Source: UBA9676 sp036522155
Lineage (GTDB): Bacteria; Actinomycetota; Actinomycetes; Streptosporangiales; Streptosporangiaceae
Length of the DNA: 24,796 nt
Direction of reading: 5' to 3'
Assembly: GCA_036522155.1 (NCBI GenBank)
Contig: DATDGI010000242.1
Coordinates: 1-24,796 of the forward strand
The translations under genes were made by a program, and so were the position numbers. Below are positions 6,442 to 13,939 of the stretch, piece by piece; position 1 is the first letter of the stretch, and every line of letters starts with the position of its first letter. Under the pieces are notes generated by a model, which worked only from the letters and a program-made list of their open reading frames with translations, did no database searches and was not told the DNA's origin.

Positions 6442-8312
6442 CCACGGCCGGCCTCGACACCGAGGCCACCTCGGCCGGGCCGGTCCGGGTGGACCTGGTC
6501 TTCGAGCCGGGCGCGCGCCGGGTCCGGGTGCCGGCCGGGGTGACCGTGTTCGACGCCGCGAGCTGGAACGGCATCGCCATCGACTCGACCTGCGGCGGCC
6601 ACGGCACCTGCAAGAAATGCAAGGTCAGGCTGCTGACCGGGGCCGCTCCCCCATCTCCGCTGGATATCCGCGCGTTCAGCCCGGACGAGTTGCGCGGCGG
6701 CTGGCGGCTGGCCTGCCGGGCGCTGGCCGGCACCGACGCGGCCGTGGAGGTGCCGCCGCTGGTCACCCGGCCGAAGGCGGCCACCGTCGGGGTCGGCCGC
6801 CAGGTCATCCTGCGCCCGGCCGTGCAGAAGCGCTACCTGGAACTCGCCGAGCCCACGCTGGCCGACCAGGCCACCGACACCGAACGGGTGCTGGCCGCGA
6901 TCGACGACCTGGAACTGCGGGTGGACCTGGCCGTGCTGCGCACCCTCGGCCGGGTGCTGCGCGCCGCCGACTACCGGGTCACCGCGGTGGTGGCGGACGA
7001 CGTGCTGATCGCGGTCGAGCCCGGGGACACCACCGCCCGCCGGTTCGGCATCGCGTTCGACCTGGGCACCACCACGGTGGTCGCCACGCTGCTGGATCTG
7101 TCCACCGGGACGCCGGTCGCGGTCGATTCGGTGCTGAACGCGCAGCAGCCGTTCGGCGCGGATGTGATCACCCGGATCAGCGCGACCATGCTCGACCCGG
7201 CCAACCTGGACCGGCTGGCCGGGCTGGCCCGGGAGACCCTGGCCGGGCTGGCCGCGGCCGTGTGCGAGCGGGGCGGGGTGGACCCGGCCGAGGTGTACGA
7301 GGTGGCGGTGGCCGGGAACGCCACCATGACCCACCTGCTGCTCGGCATCGACCCGGAGCCGCTCGGGGTGGCGCCGTTCATCATGTCCACCCGGCTCTAC
7401 CCGGAGGTGCTCGCCGCCGACCTCGGCATCGGGGTGCACCCGCGCGCACGGGCGGTGGTGTTCCCGGCGTTCGGCGCCTACGTGGGCGGCGACATCACCG
7501 CCGGGCTGCTGGCCTCGGGCATGGACCGCGACTCGCGCACCCGGCTGTTCATCGACATCGGCACCAACTGCGAGATCGTGCTCGGCAACGCCGACTGGCT
7601 GCTGGCCACCGCCGCACCGGCCGGGCCGGCGTTCGAGGGGGCGGCGATCCGGTGCGGGATGCGGGCCTCCGACGGCGCGATCGAGGTGGTCACCATGACC
7701 CCGGACACGCTGGAGCTGACGGTCATCGGCGACGCCGAGCCCGCCGGGCTGTGCGGATCCGGCCTGGTGGACGCCGTGACCGGGCTGGTCCGCGTGGGCC
7801 TGCTCGACTCGTCGGGACGGCTCGTGCCCGACGCGGCGGCGGCCGGTCTGGCGCCCGGGCTGGCGAACCGGCTGACCCGGATCGGGGACGAGCGGGTGTT
7901 CGTGCTGCACTGGCTGGGCGAGGTGGGCGACGCGGCCAACTCGGTCTACCTGTCCCAGCGCGACATCCGCGAGCTCCAGTTCGCCAAGGCGGCCATCGCC
8001 ACCGGCTGGCACATCCTGCTGGAGGAGGCCGGGCTGGCCGCCGCCGACGTGCAGCAGGTGCTGCTGGCCGGGTCGTTTGGCAGCTATCTGTCGCCGGCCA
8101 ACGCGATCCGGCTCGGCCTGGTGCCCAAGCTGCCGGTGCTGCGCGTGGTCAGCGCGGGCAACGTGGCCGGCGAGGGCGCCAAGATGGCGCTGCTGTCGCT
8201 GCGCGAGCGCGCGGCCGGGCTGGCGCTGCTGGAGGAGGTGAGGTATGTCGAGCTCTCGGACCGCCCCGACTTCAACGACCGGTTCGTGGACCAGCTCGCC
8301 TTCCCGGCCTGA
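6438..8312 (+). CDS. Corrinoid protein reductive activator (2Fe-2S + ASKHA ATPase, RACo/RamA-like class)
   Basis: 624 residues. The N-terminal ferredoxin domain has a plant-type 2Fe-2S cysteine set: Cys52, Cys58 and Cys61 (C-x5-C-x2-C) plus Cys93. A linker domain is followed by the ASKHA ATPase part (DUF4445-type) with FGIAFDLGTTTVVATLLD, GGDITAGLL, LFIDIGTNCEIVLG, GLCGSGLVDAV and LLAGSFGSYLSP. Such proteins use ATP to drive reduction of inactive Co(II) to Co(I) in corrinoid carriers. The plant-type cluster makes it like RACo of acetogens rather than the 4Fe-4S RamA of methanogens. The upstream frame is open to 5823, but the GTG at 6438 is the proper start because homology begins there and it overlaps the previous stop. 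The electron donor is not apparent in the window. Confidence 0.93.
   Translation: MTTAGLDTEATSAGPVRVDLVFEPGARRVRVPAGVTVFDAASWNGIAIDSTCGGHGTCKKCKVRLLTGAAPPSPLDIRAFSPDELRGGWRLACRALAGTDAAVEVPPLVTRPKAATVGVGRQVILRPAVQKRYLELAEPTLADQATDTERVLAAIDDLELRVDLAVLRTLGRVLRAADYRVTAVVADDVLIAVEPGDTTARRFGIAFDLGTTTVVATLLDLSTGTPVAVDSVLNAQQPFGADVITRISATMLDPANLDRLAGLARETLAGLAAAVCERGGVDPAEVYEVAVAGNATMTHLLLGIDPEPLGVAPFIMSTRLYPEVLAADLGIGVHPRARAVVFPAFGAYVGGDITAGLLASGMDRDSRTRLFIDIGTNCEIVLGNADWLLATAAPAGPAFEGAAIRCGMRASDGAIEVVTMTPDTLELTVIGDAEPAGLCGSGLVDAVTGLVRVGLLDSSGRLVPDAAAAGLAPGLANRLTRIGDERVFVLHWLGEVGDAANSVYLSQRDIRELQFAKAAIATGWHILLEEAGLAAADVQQVLLAGSFGSYLSPANAIRLGLVPKLPVLRVVSAGNVAGEGAKMALLSLRERAAGLALLEEVRYVELSDRPDFNDRFVDQLAFPA
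8231..8247 (+). promoter_or_regulatory. Strong Shine-Dalgarno plus ATG inside the activator gene
   Basis: GGAGGAGGTGAGGT precedes an in-frame ATG at 8245 for the DUF1638 gene, with ideal spacing but 68 bases inside the activator gene. The homologous part of DUF1638 only begins near 8317. Either translation starts here, giving a 24-residue extension, or the site is a coincidence of the activator's Leu-Glu-Glu-Val codons that helps load ribosomes. Confidence 0.4.
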
Positions 8313-8316
8313 CCTG

Positions 8317-8949
8317 GTGGTGATCGCGTGCGGCGCGCTCGGCGCTCACCTGCGCGAGATCATCGGCCGCCGGGGCTGGCCGGTGGAACTGCACTGCCTG
8401 CCCGCGCTGCTGCACAACCGGCCCGCCCAGATCACCGATCATGCCGAACGTCTGGCGCGGCCGGCTCTGGCTCGCGGGCAGCGGGTCGTCCTCGCTTATG
8501 CCGACTGCGGCACCTACGGGGCGCTGGATGAGTTGTGCGCGCGGCTCGGGCTGGCCCGGCTGCCCGGGCTGCACTGCTACGACGTGCTGGCCGGGCCGTC
8601 GCGGATGCGGGAGCTGTTCGAGGCCGAGCCGGGGACGTACGTGCTCACCGATTTCCTGGTGCGCAGCTTCCGGCGGACGGTGCTGGCCGAGCTGGGGCTG
8701 GACCGGAGGCCCGAGCTGTGGCCGGACTACTTCGGGCACTACCGGCGGCTGGTCTGGCTGGCCCAGGACGCCGACGCGGAGCTGACGGCGGAGGCGGAGC
8801 GGGTGGCCGCGCGGTTCGGGCTGCCGCTCGCCATCGTGGAAACGGGAACGGGACGGTTGGAGAGTGCGCTGGCCATGCTCGTGGCCGCCCCCCCATCGCC
8901 GCCCAGCACCGAATCCGCCCCGGGTCCCACCCCTGAGAGTGGGCGTTAG
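8317..8949 (+). CDS. DUF1638 family protein
   Basis: About 210 residues from GTG 8317 (GTG 8320 is equally possible, and ATG 8245 if the strong internal ribosome site is used). I recognise the DUF1638 pattern: VVIACGAL at the N-terminus, LHCLPALLHNRP, VVLAYADCGTYGALDELC, GLHCYDVLAGP and YVLTDFLVRSF. The repeated Cys/His positions suggest a metal or cofactor site; this is inference. From general knowledge, DUF1638 genes often sit beside corrinoid methyltransferase genes in methanogens and anaerobic bacteria, but I know of no proven function. Here it is in the middle of the operon between activator and MetF-like gene. The last 20 residues are Pro/Ser-rich and probably disordered. Confidence 0.85.
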   Translation: MVIACGALGAHLREIIGRRGWPVELHCLPALLHNRPAQITDHAERLARPALARGQRVVLAYADCGTYGALDELCARLGLARLPGLHCYDVLAGPSRMRELFEAEPGTYVLTDFLVRSFRRTVLAELGLDRRPELWPDYFGHYRRLVWLAQDADAELTAEAERVAARFGLPLAIVETGTGRLESALAMLVAAPPSPPSTESAPGPTPESGR

Positions 8950-9019
8950 TGGCTGCTATCACCACCATTTCCGGCCACTGCCTGGCCCAGCGGGCCGGCC
9001 AGCGGCGGCGGGGGTGGCG

Positions 9020-9868
9020 ATGAAGGTGCTGGGTGGCGGGCTGGCCAGGGTGGCGCCGCTGCTGGCCGATCCCCGGTTCGAGGTGTTCCCGGCGGCCGGG
9101 GCCGAGGACGCCGTGGTCACCTGGCTGCCGCCCGGGGCCACGGTGACCGTGACCGCGTCGCCCACCAAGGGCCTGGACGCCACCATCGAGCTGGCCGGGC
9201 GGCTGGCCGGGCGTGGGTACCGGGTGGTGCCGCACCTGTCCGCGCGGCTGGTGGCCGACGACGCCCACCTGGAGGCGATCGTGGCCCGGCTGACCGGGTG
9301 GGGGATCGACGACGTGTTCGTCCCGGCCGGCGACGCCGACCCGCCGGCGGGCCGGTTCGACAGCGCGCTGGCGCTGCTGGAACGGCTGGCCGAGATGGGC
9401 CACCCGTTCGCCCGGACCGGGATCACCGGCTACCCCGAGTCGCATCCGCGGATCGGCGACGACGTCACCATCCAGGCCATGTGGGACAAGCGCCGCTACG
9501 CCAGCTACATCGTCAGCAACCTGTGCTTCGACCCGGCGGTGCTGCGCCGGTGGATCACCCGGGTCCGGGACCGGGGGGTGACGCTCCCGCTGTACGTCGG
9601 GCTGGCCGGGCCGGTCGAGCGGGCCAGGCTGCTGCGGATGGCGGCCAAGGCCGGCGCCGCGGAATCCGCCCGCTTCCTGGCCGGGCACACCGAGTGGTTC
9701 CTGCGGCTGGGCACCCCGGGCGGCTACCGCCCGGAGCGGCTGCTGGCCCGGCTGGGGCCCGCCCTGACCTCGCCCGCCGCCGGGATCGAGGGCCTGCACC
9801 TGTTCACCTTCAACCAGGTGGAGCAGACCGAGCGGTGGCGGCGGGAACTGCTGGCCCGCCTGGCCTGA
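9020..9868 (+). CDS. Methylenetetrahydrofolate reductase-like protein (MetF family)
   Basis: 282 residues, close to the usual size of a bacterial MetF barrel. Visible family segments: FEVFPA near the N-terminus, where Glu21 aligns with the catalytic Glu28 of E. coli MetF; VTASPTKGLDATIELAG; VVPHLSAR (69-76); DDVFVPAGDADPPAG, which matches the FAD-contacting Gly-Gly-Asp region; and FDSALALLERL. The distance from ordinary MetF is clear, and the same divergent type accompanies corrinoid demethylases elsewhere. I infer that it oxidises the methyl-THF made by the gene at 5548 to methylene-THF. The MetV partner of acetogens is absent. ATG 9020 follows GGGGGTGG; the frame is open upstream to 8864 but that part looks non-coding. 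It is the last gene of the corrinoid operon. Confidence 0.8.
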   Translation: MKVLGGGLARVAPLLADPRFEVFPAAGAEDAVVTWLPPGATVTVTASPTKGLDATIELAGRLAGRGYRVVPHLSARLVADDAHLEAIVARLTGWGIDDVFVPAGDADPPAGRFDSALALLERLAEMGHPFARTGITGYPESHPRIGDDVTIQAMWDKRRYASYIVSNLCFDPAVLRRWITRVRDRGVTLPLYVGLAGPVERARLLRMAAKAGAAESARFLAGHTEWFLRLGTPGGYRPERLLARLGPALTSPAAGIEGLHLFTFNQVEQTERWRRELLARLA

Positions 9869-10011
9869 CCTGACCCCCCGAACTCGGCCGATACCCGGCC
9901 GTGACCGCAATCGGATGCATTGGTGCCTGGCCGGGCGGTTCTGCCGCAAAAAGTATCGCGAAGACGCAAAAGACCTGTATAAACCACGTGGAACCCAGCC
10001 AGCGCGGCCCT

Positions 10012-10030
10012 GTGGCCGCCCTCCGGCCAC
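10012..10030 (+). other. Short hairpin upstream of the STAND gene
   Basis: GTGGCCG (10012-10018) and CGGCCAC (10024-10030) form a perfect 7-bp stem with a 5-nt loop, 16 bases before ATG 10046. The gap 9869-10045 also has an A/T-rich patch, with TATAAA at 9978-9983, that could hold a promoter. The hairpin may end the corrinoid operon transcript or affect initiation at 10046; it has no T-run. Confidence 0.35.
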
Positions 10031-10045
10031 CGCGGGCTGCACTGG

Positions 10046-12403
10046 ATGACTCGTCAAGCACCCGGGGCCGGTGACCAGACAACGATGAGCAGCCAGGCCG
10101 TCCATGGCAGCGGGGCCGGCCCGCAGTCCCCGGACGTGACCTGGCCGGTGCTCTCGGGCCTGATGCCGCCGATCGCCAGCTTCTACACCCCCCGGACCGA
10201 GACGGGGCTCGCGCTGGCCGACAGCCTCAAGCCGGGCGAGACCGCGGTGCTGGTGACCGCGGACGAGGTGGCCAGGTCGCTGGGCCCGCTGGGCGGCACC
10301 GGCAAGACTCAGCTGGCGGCCGCCATCGCCGGCACCCTGTGGGAGCAGCAGGCGGTGGACCTGCTCTGCTGGGTGACCGCGACCGGCCGGGACTCGGTCC
10401 TGATCAGCTATGCGCAGGCGCTGGCCGACGTCGGGGCACCCGATCCGGGCGCGGGCCCCGAGGTGGCCGCGGAGCACTTCCTCGCCTGGCTGGCCGGGAC
10501 CAGCCGGCCGTGGGTCGCGGTCCTGGACGACCTGGCCGACCCCACCGTGCTGGAAGGGCTGTGGCCGCACGGGCCGAACGGCCGCGTGGTGGTCACCACC
10601 AACCGGCCCGACACCGCGCTGCGGGCACCCAGCCCCCGGGTCATGGAAGTCGGCGTGTTCAGCCGCCGGGAGAGCCTGAACCACCTGTCCGCCCGGCTCA
10701 ACGCCGAGCCCGACCTGTGGACCGGCGCGCTCGACCTGGCCACCGAGCTCGGGTTCCTGCCGTTCGCCCTGGCCCAGGCGGGCGCGGTGGTGAGCGAGGC
10801 CGCCATCGACTGCCGCGAATACCGGAACCGGATCGCGCAGCGCCAGCTTCCCGGCGCCGGCGGCCGGGGCGGGATCCAGCCCGCCACCGTCGCCATGGCC
10901 AGCCTGCTCGCGCTGGAACTGGCCGACCGGCTGCCGCCGGCCGGGCTGGCCCGGCCGGCCCTGGCCCTCACCACCGTGCTGGACCCGAACGGGATCCCCG
11001 GCTCGGTGCTCACCAGCCGGGCCGCCTGCATGTTCCTGTCCCGGTACCGGCGCGGGGTGCCGGTGAACGAGACCGAGGCCCGTGCCGCCATGCACAGCCT
11101 GGCCCGGTGCGGCCTGGTGACCATCGACACCAGCACCCCGGCCCGCACGGTCCGGGTGCACGCGCTGGTCCAGGCCAGCATCCGGCCCACCCTGACCAGC
11201 GCCGAATGCGATCATGCCGCGCTGGCGGCCGCCGATGCGCTGCTCCAGGCCTGGCCCCGGCCGCCCGTGCCACCCGCGCTCGATCAGGCGCTGCGCGACT
11301 GCACGGCCCGGCTCCGGCAGACCGCGGGCGCCCTGCTCTGGACCCCGCAATGCCACCCGGTGCTGATCCGGGCGGGCCAGAGCCTGGACGCCAGCGAGCT
11401 GGTCGGCCCGGCCATCAGCTACTGGCAGGCGCTGACCGACATCGGCCGGCCGGCCCTGGGCGCGGCCCACGCGCACACCGTTTTCGCACGTAACCGGCTG
11501 GCGGAAGCGTACGAGGCGGCCGGGCGGCCCGATGACGCCGTGGCCATGTACGAGCTGACGGTGGCCGAACGGGAACGCGGCATGGGCCCGGGCCACCCGG
11601 ACACCCTGGCCGCGCGCAGCAACCTGGCCCGCGCGTACCGCGCCGCCGGGCGGGCCGGGGACGCGATCAGGCTGGCGGAGCCGACCCTGACCGGGCTGGC
11701 GCAGATGCACGGGCCCGATCATCCGGACACCCTGGCCGTCCGCGCCGACCTCGCGCAGGCCTACCTGGCCGCCGGGTTCTGGTCCGAGGCCATCGACATC
11801 TTCCAGCAGACCCTGACCGAACGGGAGCAGGCGCTCGGGCCTGATCATCCCGACACCGTGGCCGCGCAGGCGGACCTGGCCGACGGGTTCCGGGCGGCGG
11901 GCCAGTTGGACGACGCACTCCCGCTGCTGGAGCGCACGGTCACCGACCGGGAGCAGATCCAGGGCCGTGACCACCCGGACACGATCGCCGCCCGGGCCAG
12001 CCTGGCCAGCGCCTACCTGGCCGCCGACCGGCACCGGGACGCCATCGCCATGTACAAGCGGACCCTGGCCGACCGGGAACGGGTGCAGGGGCCCGACCAC
12101 CCCGACACCCTGGCCGCCCGCGGCGACCTGGCCGACGCCTACCATGAGGCGCGCAAGCTCCGCGACGCGCTCCCGCTCTACCAGCGCCTCGTGGCCGACC
12201 GGGAACGGGTCCAGGGGCCCGACCACCCCGACACCCTGGCCGCCCGCGGCGACCTGGCCGACGCCTACCAGTCGGCGCGCAAGCGGTCCGCCGCGCTGCC
12301 GCTGTACGAGCGGGCACTGGCCGACTGCGAGCGGGTACTCGGCCCGGACCACCCGCTGACCAGGACCACCCGGGAGAACTTCCTGGCCGCGGCCCGCAGC
12401 TGA
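10046..12403 (+). CDS. STAND NTPase: NB-ARC domain with C-terminal tetratricopeptide repeats
   Basis: 785 residues. After a variable N-terminus come a P-loop (GPLGGTGKTQLA, about residues 78-90), a Walker B-like PWVAVLDDL, RVVVTTNR (sensor/RNBS-B-like) and GFLPFALAQAG, the GLPLAL-type motif of NB-ARC proteins. The second half has at least six TPR units of 42 residues with the signature GPDHPDTLAARGDLADAY (kinesin-light-chain-like TPR_10/12). Such proteins are ATP-driven switches; in actinobacteria they are abundant and mostly uncharacterised, and some act in signalling or phage defence. No effector domain is fused at either end. ATG 10046 and ATG 10085 are both possible and neither has a strong ribosome site. 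Nothing links it to methyl metabolism except position. Confidence 0.85.
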   Translation: MTRQAPGAGDQTTMSSQAVHGSGAGPQSPDVTWPVLSGLMPPIASFYTPRTETGLALADSLKPGETAVLVTADEVARSLGPLGGTGKTQLAAAIAGTLWEQQAVDLLCWVTATGRDSVLISYAQALADVGAPDPGAGPEVAAEHFLAWLAGTSRPWVAVLDDLADPTVLEGLWPHGPNGRVVVTTNRPDTALRAPSPRVMEVGVFSRRESLNHLSARLNAEPDLWTGALDLATELGFLPFALAQAGAVVSEAAIDCREYRNRIAQRQLPGAGGRGGIQPATVAMASLLALELADRLPPAGLARPALALTTVLDPNGIPGSVLTSRAACMFLSRYRRGVPVNETEARAAMHSLARCGLVTIDTSTPARTVRVHALVQASIRPTLTSAECDHAALAAADALLQAWPRPPVPPALDQALRDCTARLRQTAGALLWTPQCHPVLIRAGQSLDASELVGPAISYWQALTDIGRPALGAAHAHTVFARNRLAEAYEAAGRPDDAVAMYELTVAERERGMGPGHPDTLAARSNLARAYRAAGRAGDAIRLAEPTLTGLAQMHGPDHPDTLAVRADLAQAYLAAGFWSEAIDIFQQTLTEREQALGPDHPDTVAAQADLADGFRAAGQLDDALPLLERTVTDREQIQGRDHPDTIAARASLASAYLAADRHRDAIAMYKRTLADRERVQGPDHPDTLAARGDLADAYHEARKLRDALPLYQRLVADRERVQGPDHPDTLAARGDLADAYQSARKRSAALPLYERALADCERVLGPDHPLTRTTRENFLAAARS
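12066..12270 (+). repeat. Recently duplicated TPR-encoding unit (126-bp period)
   Basis: Bases 12066-12144 and 12192-12270 (79 bp) are identical except at 12085 versus 12211 (G/C), an exact 126-bp or 42-codon period. The other TPR units in the gene are much more diverged at DNA level, so this pair was copied or converted recently. Confidence 0.9.
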
Positions 12404-12511
12404 GCACCCACCTGGCCGCCCGGGTTTGCTGCCATCTGCGGAATGATCACCGCCCGCCCGGTGTTCGAGCCGGCGGACGCCGCCGCCGGGCGGTCCGGGC
12501 GAAGGAGCGAC

Positions 12512-12928
12512 ATGGCTGAGGTCAGCGACTGGAACCGCAAGGTGATCGAGGAATTCCGGGCCAACGAGGGCCAGGTAGGCGGGGCATTCGCGGGGGCACC
12601 CGTTTTGCTGCTCCATACCTGGGGGCGCAAGACCGGCGCCGAGCGCGTGAACCCGATGATGTACCTGGCCGAGGGCGGCCGGACGTTCGTCTTCGCCTCC
12701 AAGGCGGGCGCGCCGGTGAACCCGGACTGGTACCACAACCTGGTGGCCAACCCGAAGGTGACGGTGGAGATGGGCACGGCGACGTTCCCGGCCACCGCGG
12801 TCCCGGTCACCGGTCCCGAGCGGGACACGATCTACGCCGAGCAGGCCCGCCGTTACCCGGGATTCGGCGAATACCAGGAGAGGACCGACCGGGTGATCCC
12901 GGTCGTGGAACTGGTCACCGAGAGCTGA
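12512..12928 (+). CDS. F420-dependent (DDN-type) nitroreductase/quinone reductase family protein
   Basis: 138 residues. It matches the deazaflavin-dependent nitroreductase family: VIEEFRANEGQVGG at the N-terminus, LLLHTWGRKTGAERVNPMMY (the H-T-x-G-R-K-T-G cofactor phosphate-binding segment), KAGAPVNPDWYHNLVANP and the closing RVIPVVEL. Members use reduced F420 to reduce quinones, nitroaromatics or other compounds, and are typical of actinobacteria. ATG 12512 is preceded by GAAGGAG at a good distance. The frame continues open upstream to 12443, but homology starts at 12512. It is convergent with ETF alpha, 27 bp away. The substrate is unknown and no F420 biosynthesis gene is in the window. Confidence 0.9.
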   Translation: MAEVSDWNRKVIEEFRANEGQVGGAFAGAPVLLLHTWGRKTGAERVNPMMYLAEGGRTFVFASKAGAPVNPDWYHNLVANPKVTVEMGTATFPATAVPVTGPERDTIYAEQARRYPGFGEYQERTDRVIPVVELVTES

Positions 12929-12939
12929 CGCCCGGCCGT

Positions 12940-12967
12940 TCTCAGCGGGCCGCTCTCAGCGGGCCGC
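12940..12967. repeat. 14-bp perfect tandem duplication at the ETF alpha stop
   Basis: TCTCAGCGGGCCGC occurs twice back to back (12940-12953 and 12954-12967). The second copy contains the ETF alpha stop codon (12956-12958, minus strand). This probably reflects replication slippage between the convergent genes; no terminator stem is clear here. Confidence 0.75.
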
Positions 12968-13939
12968 GCCGCCGCCGCGGTCCCGGATGGCGGCCACCAG
13001 CGCCGGTATCACCTGGTGAAGGTCGCCGATCACCGCGTACTCGGCATGAGCCAGGATCGGTGCGCCCGGGTCCTTGTTGACGGCGATGATGTGCTTGGCG
13101 CTGGCGCAGCCCGCGATGTGCTGGATGGCGCCGCTGATCCCGCAGGCCAGGTACAGCTCCGGGGTGATCTTGGTGCCGGTCTGGCCGACCTGCTGGGAGT
13201 GCGGGCGCCAGCCCTCGCTGGTGACGACCCGGGACACCCCGACCACGCCGCCCAGCAGGGCGGCCAGTTCCTCCAGCGCCGCGAACCCGTCCGGCCCGCC
13301 GACCCCGCGGCCGCCGCCGACCACCACCCGGGCCGTGGCCAGCGAGGCGCCGCCGGCCTGGCCGGCTGTTTCGGTGGCCCCCACGGCCAGATCCTCCTCG
13401 GCCAGGTCTGGCTCGTGCACGTGCACGGCCAGGCTGGCCGGGCTGGCCGCGGGCTGCGGCGGCACGGTGTCGGTGGCCACCGTCAGCAGTGCCACCGGGG
13501 CCGACAGCACCGCGTCCTCCAGCAGCAGGCCCGCCCACCGCTGCCGGACCAGCCGCCAGTCGCCGTCACCGGCGGGCGCGGCGGACACGCAGTTGGCCGC
13601 CACGGGGTGGCCGGTCAGCGCGCCGAGGTGGGCCATCACCTCGTGGCCGTGGTCGGTACCGGCCGCCAGCACCGCGCTCGCCCCGGTCTGCTCCGCCAGC
13701 CCGGCCAGCACCCGTGCCCAGGCCAGCGGGGCATACCCGGCCAGCCGGCCGGGCCCCGTGACATAAGCGCTGGTCACTCCGTACTCGGCGAGCGCCTGCG
13801 CGGGCACCTCGGCCGCCGCCCCGAACAGGACCGCGGCGAGATCCGCGCCGCCGGCCAGATCCCGGGCGAAGGTGAGCGCGCGCAGCGACGCGTCGGCCGC
13901 GCCGTCCCCGTCCAGTTCCACCAGGCAGAGCACGGTCAC
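12956..13939 (-). CDS. etfA: Electron transfer flavoprotein alpha subunit
   Basis: 327 residues from GTG 13939, which overlaps the ETF beta stop by 4 bp (GTGA). The C-terminal FAD-binding domain is well conserved: VVGGGRGVGG, SEGWRPHSQQVGQTGTKITP, LYLACGISGAIQHIAG, HIIAVNKDPGAPI and YAVIGD. ETF alpha binds the FAD that receives electrons from dehydrogenases and passes them to the membrane ETF:quinone oxidoreductase, which is not in this window. Its operon position, directly after ETF beta and the dimethylglycine dehydrogenase-like gene, suggests a dedicated acceptor for that enzyme. The minus-strand frame remains open upstream to 14584, but that part is an out-of-frame reading of ETF beta. 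Confidence 0.93.
   Translation of the reverse strand: MTVLCLVELDGDGAADASLRALTFARDLAGGADLAAVLFGAAAEVPAQALAEYGVTSAYVTGPGRLAGYAPLAWARVLAGLAEQTGASAVLAAGTDHGHEVMAHLGALTGHPVAANCVSAAPAGDGDWRLVRQRWAGLLLEDAVLSAPVALLTVATDTVPPQPAASPASLAVHVHEPDLAEEDLAVGATETAGQAGGASLATARVVVGGGRGVGGPDGFAALEELAALLGGVVGVSRVVTSEGWRPHSQQVGQTGTKITPELYLACGISGAIQHIAGCASAKHIIAVNKDPGAPILAHAEYAVIGDLHQVIPALVAAIRDRGGGAAR

Noticed and set aside
6617..8323. Second plus-strand open frame through the activator gene
   Set aside because: Composition is Arg/Gly/Ala-rich and it only mirrors the activator in a shifted frame.
8645..12736. Very long open minus-strand frame (1363 codons) opposite the DUF1638, MetF and STAND genes
   Set aside because: Its translation is low-complexity Gly/Pro/Arg/Gln/His-rich, matches no family, and lies antisense to genes with clear motifs; it is an artefact of high GC content.
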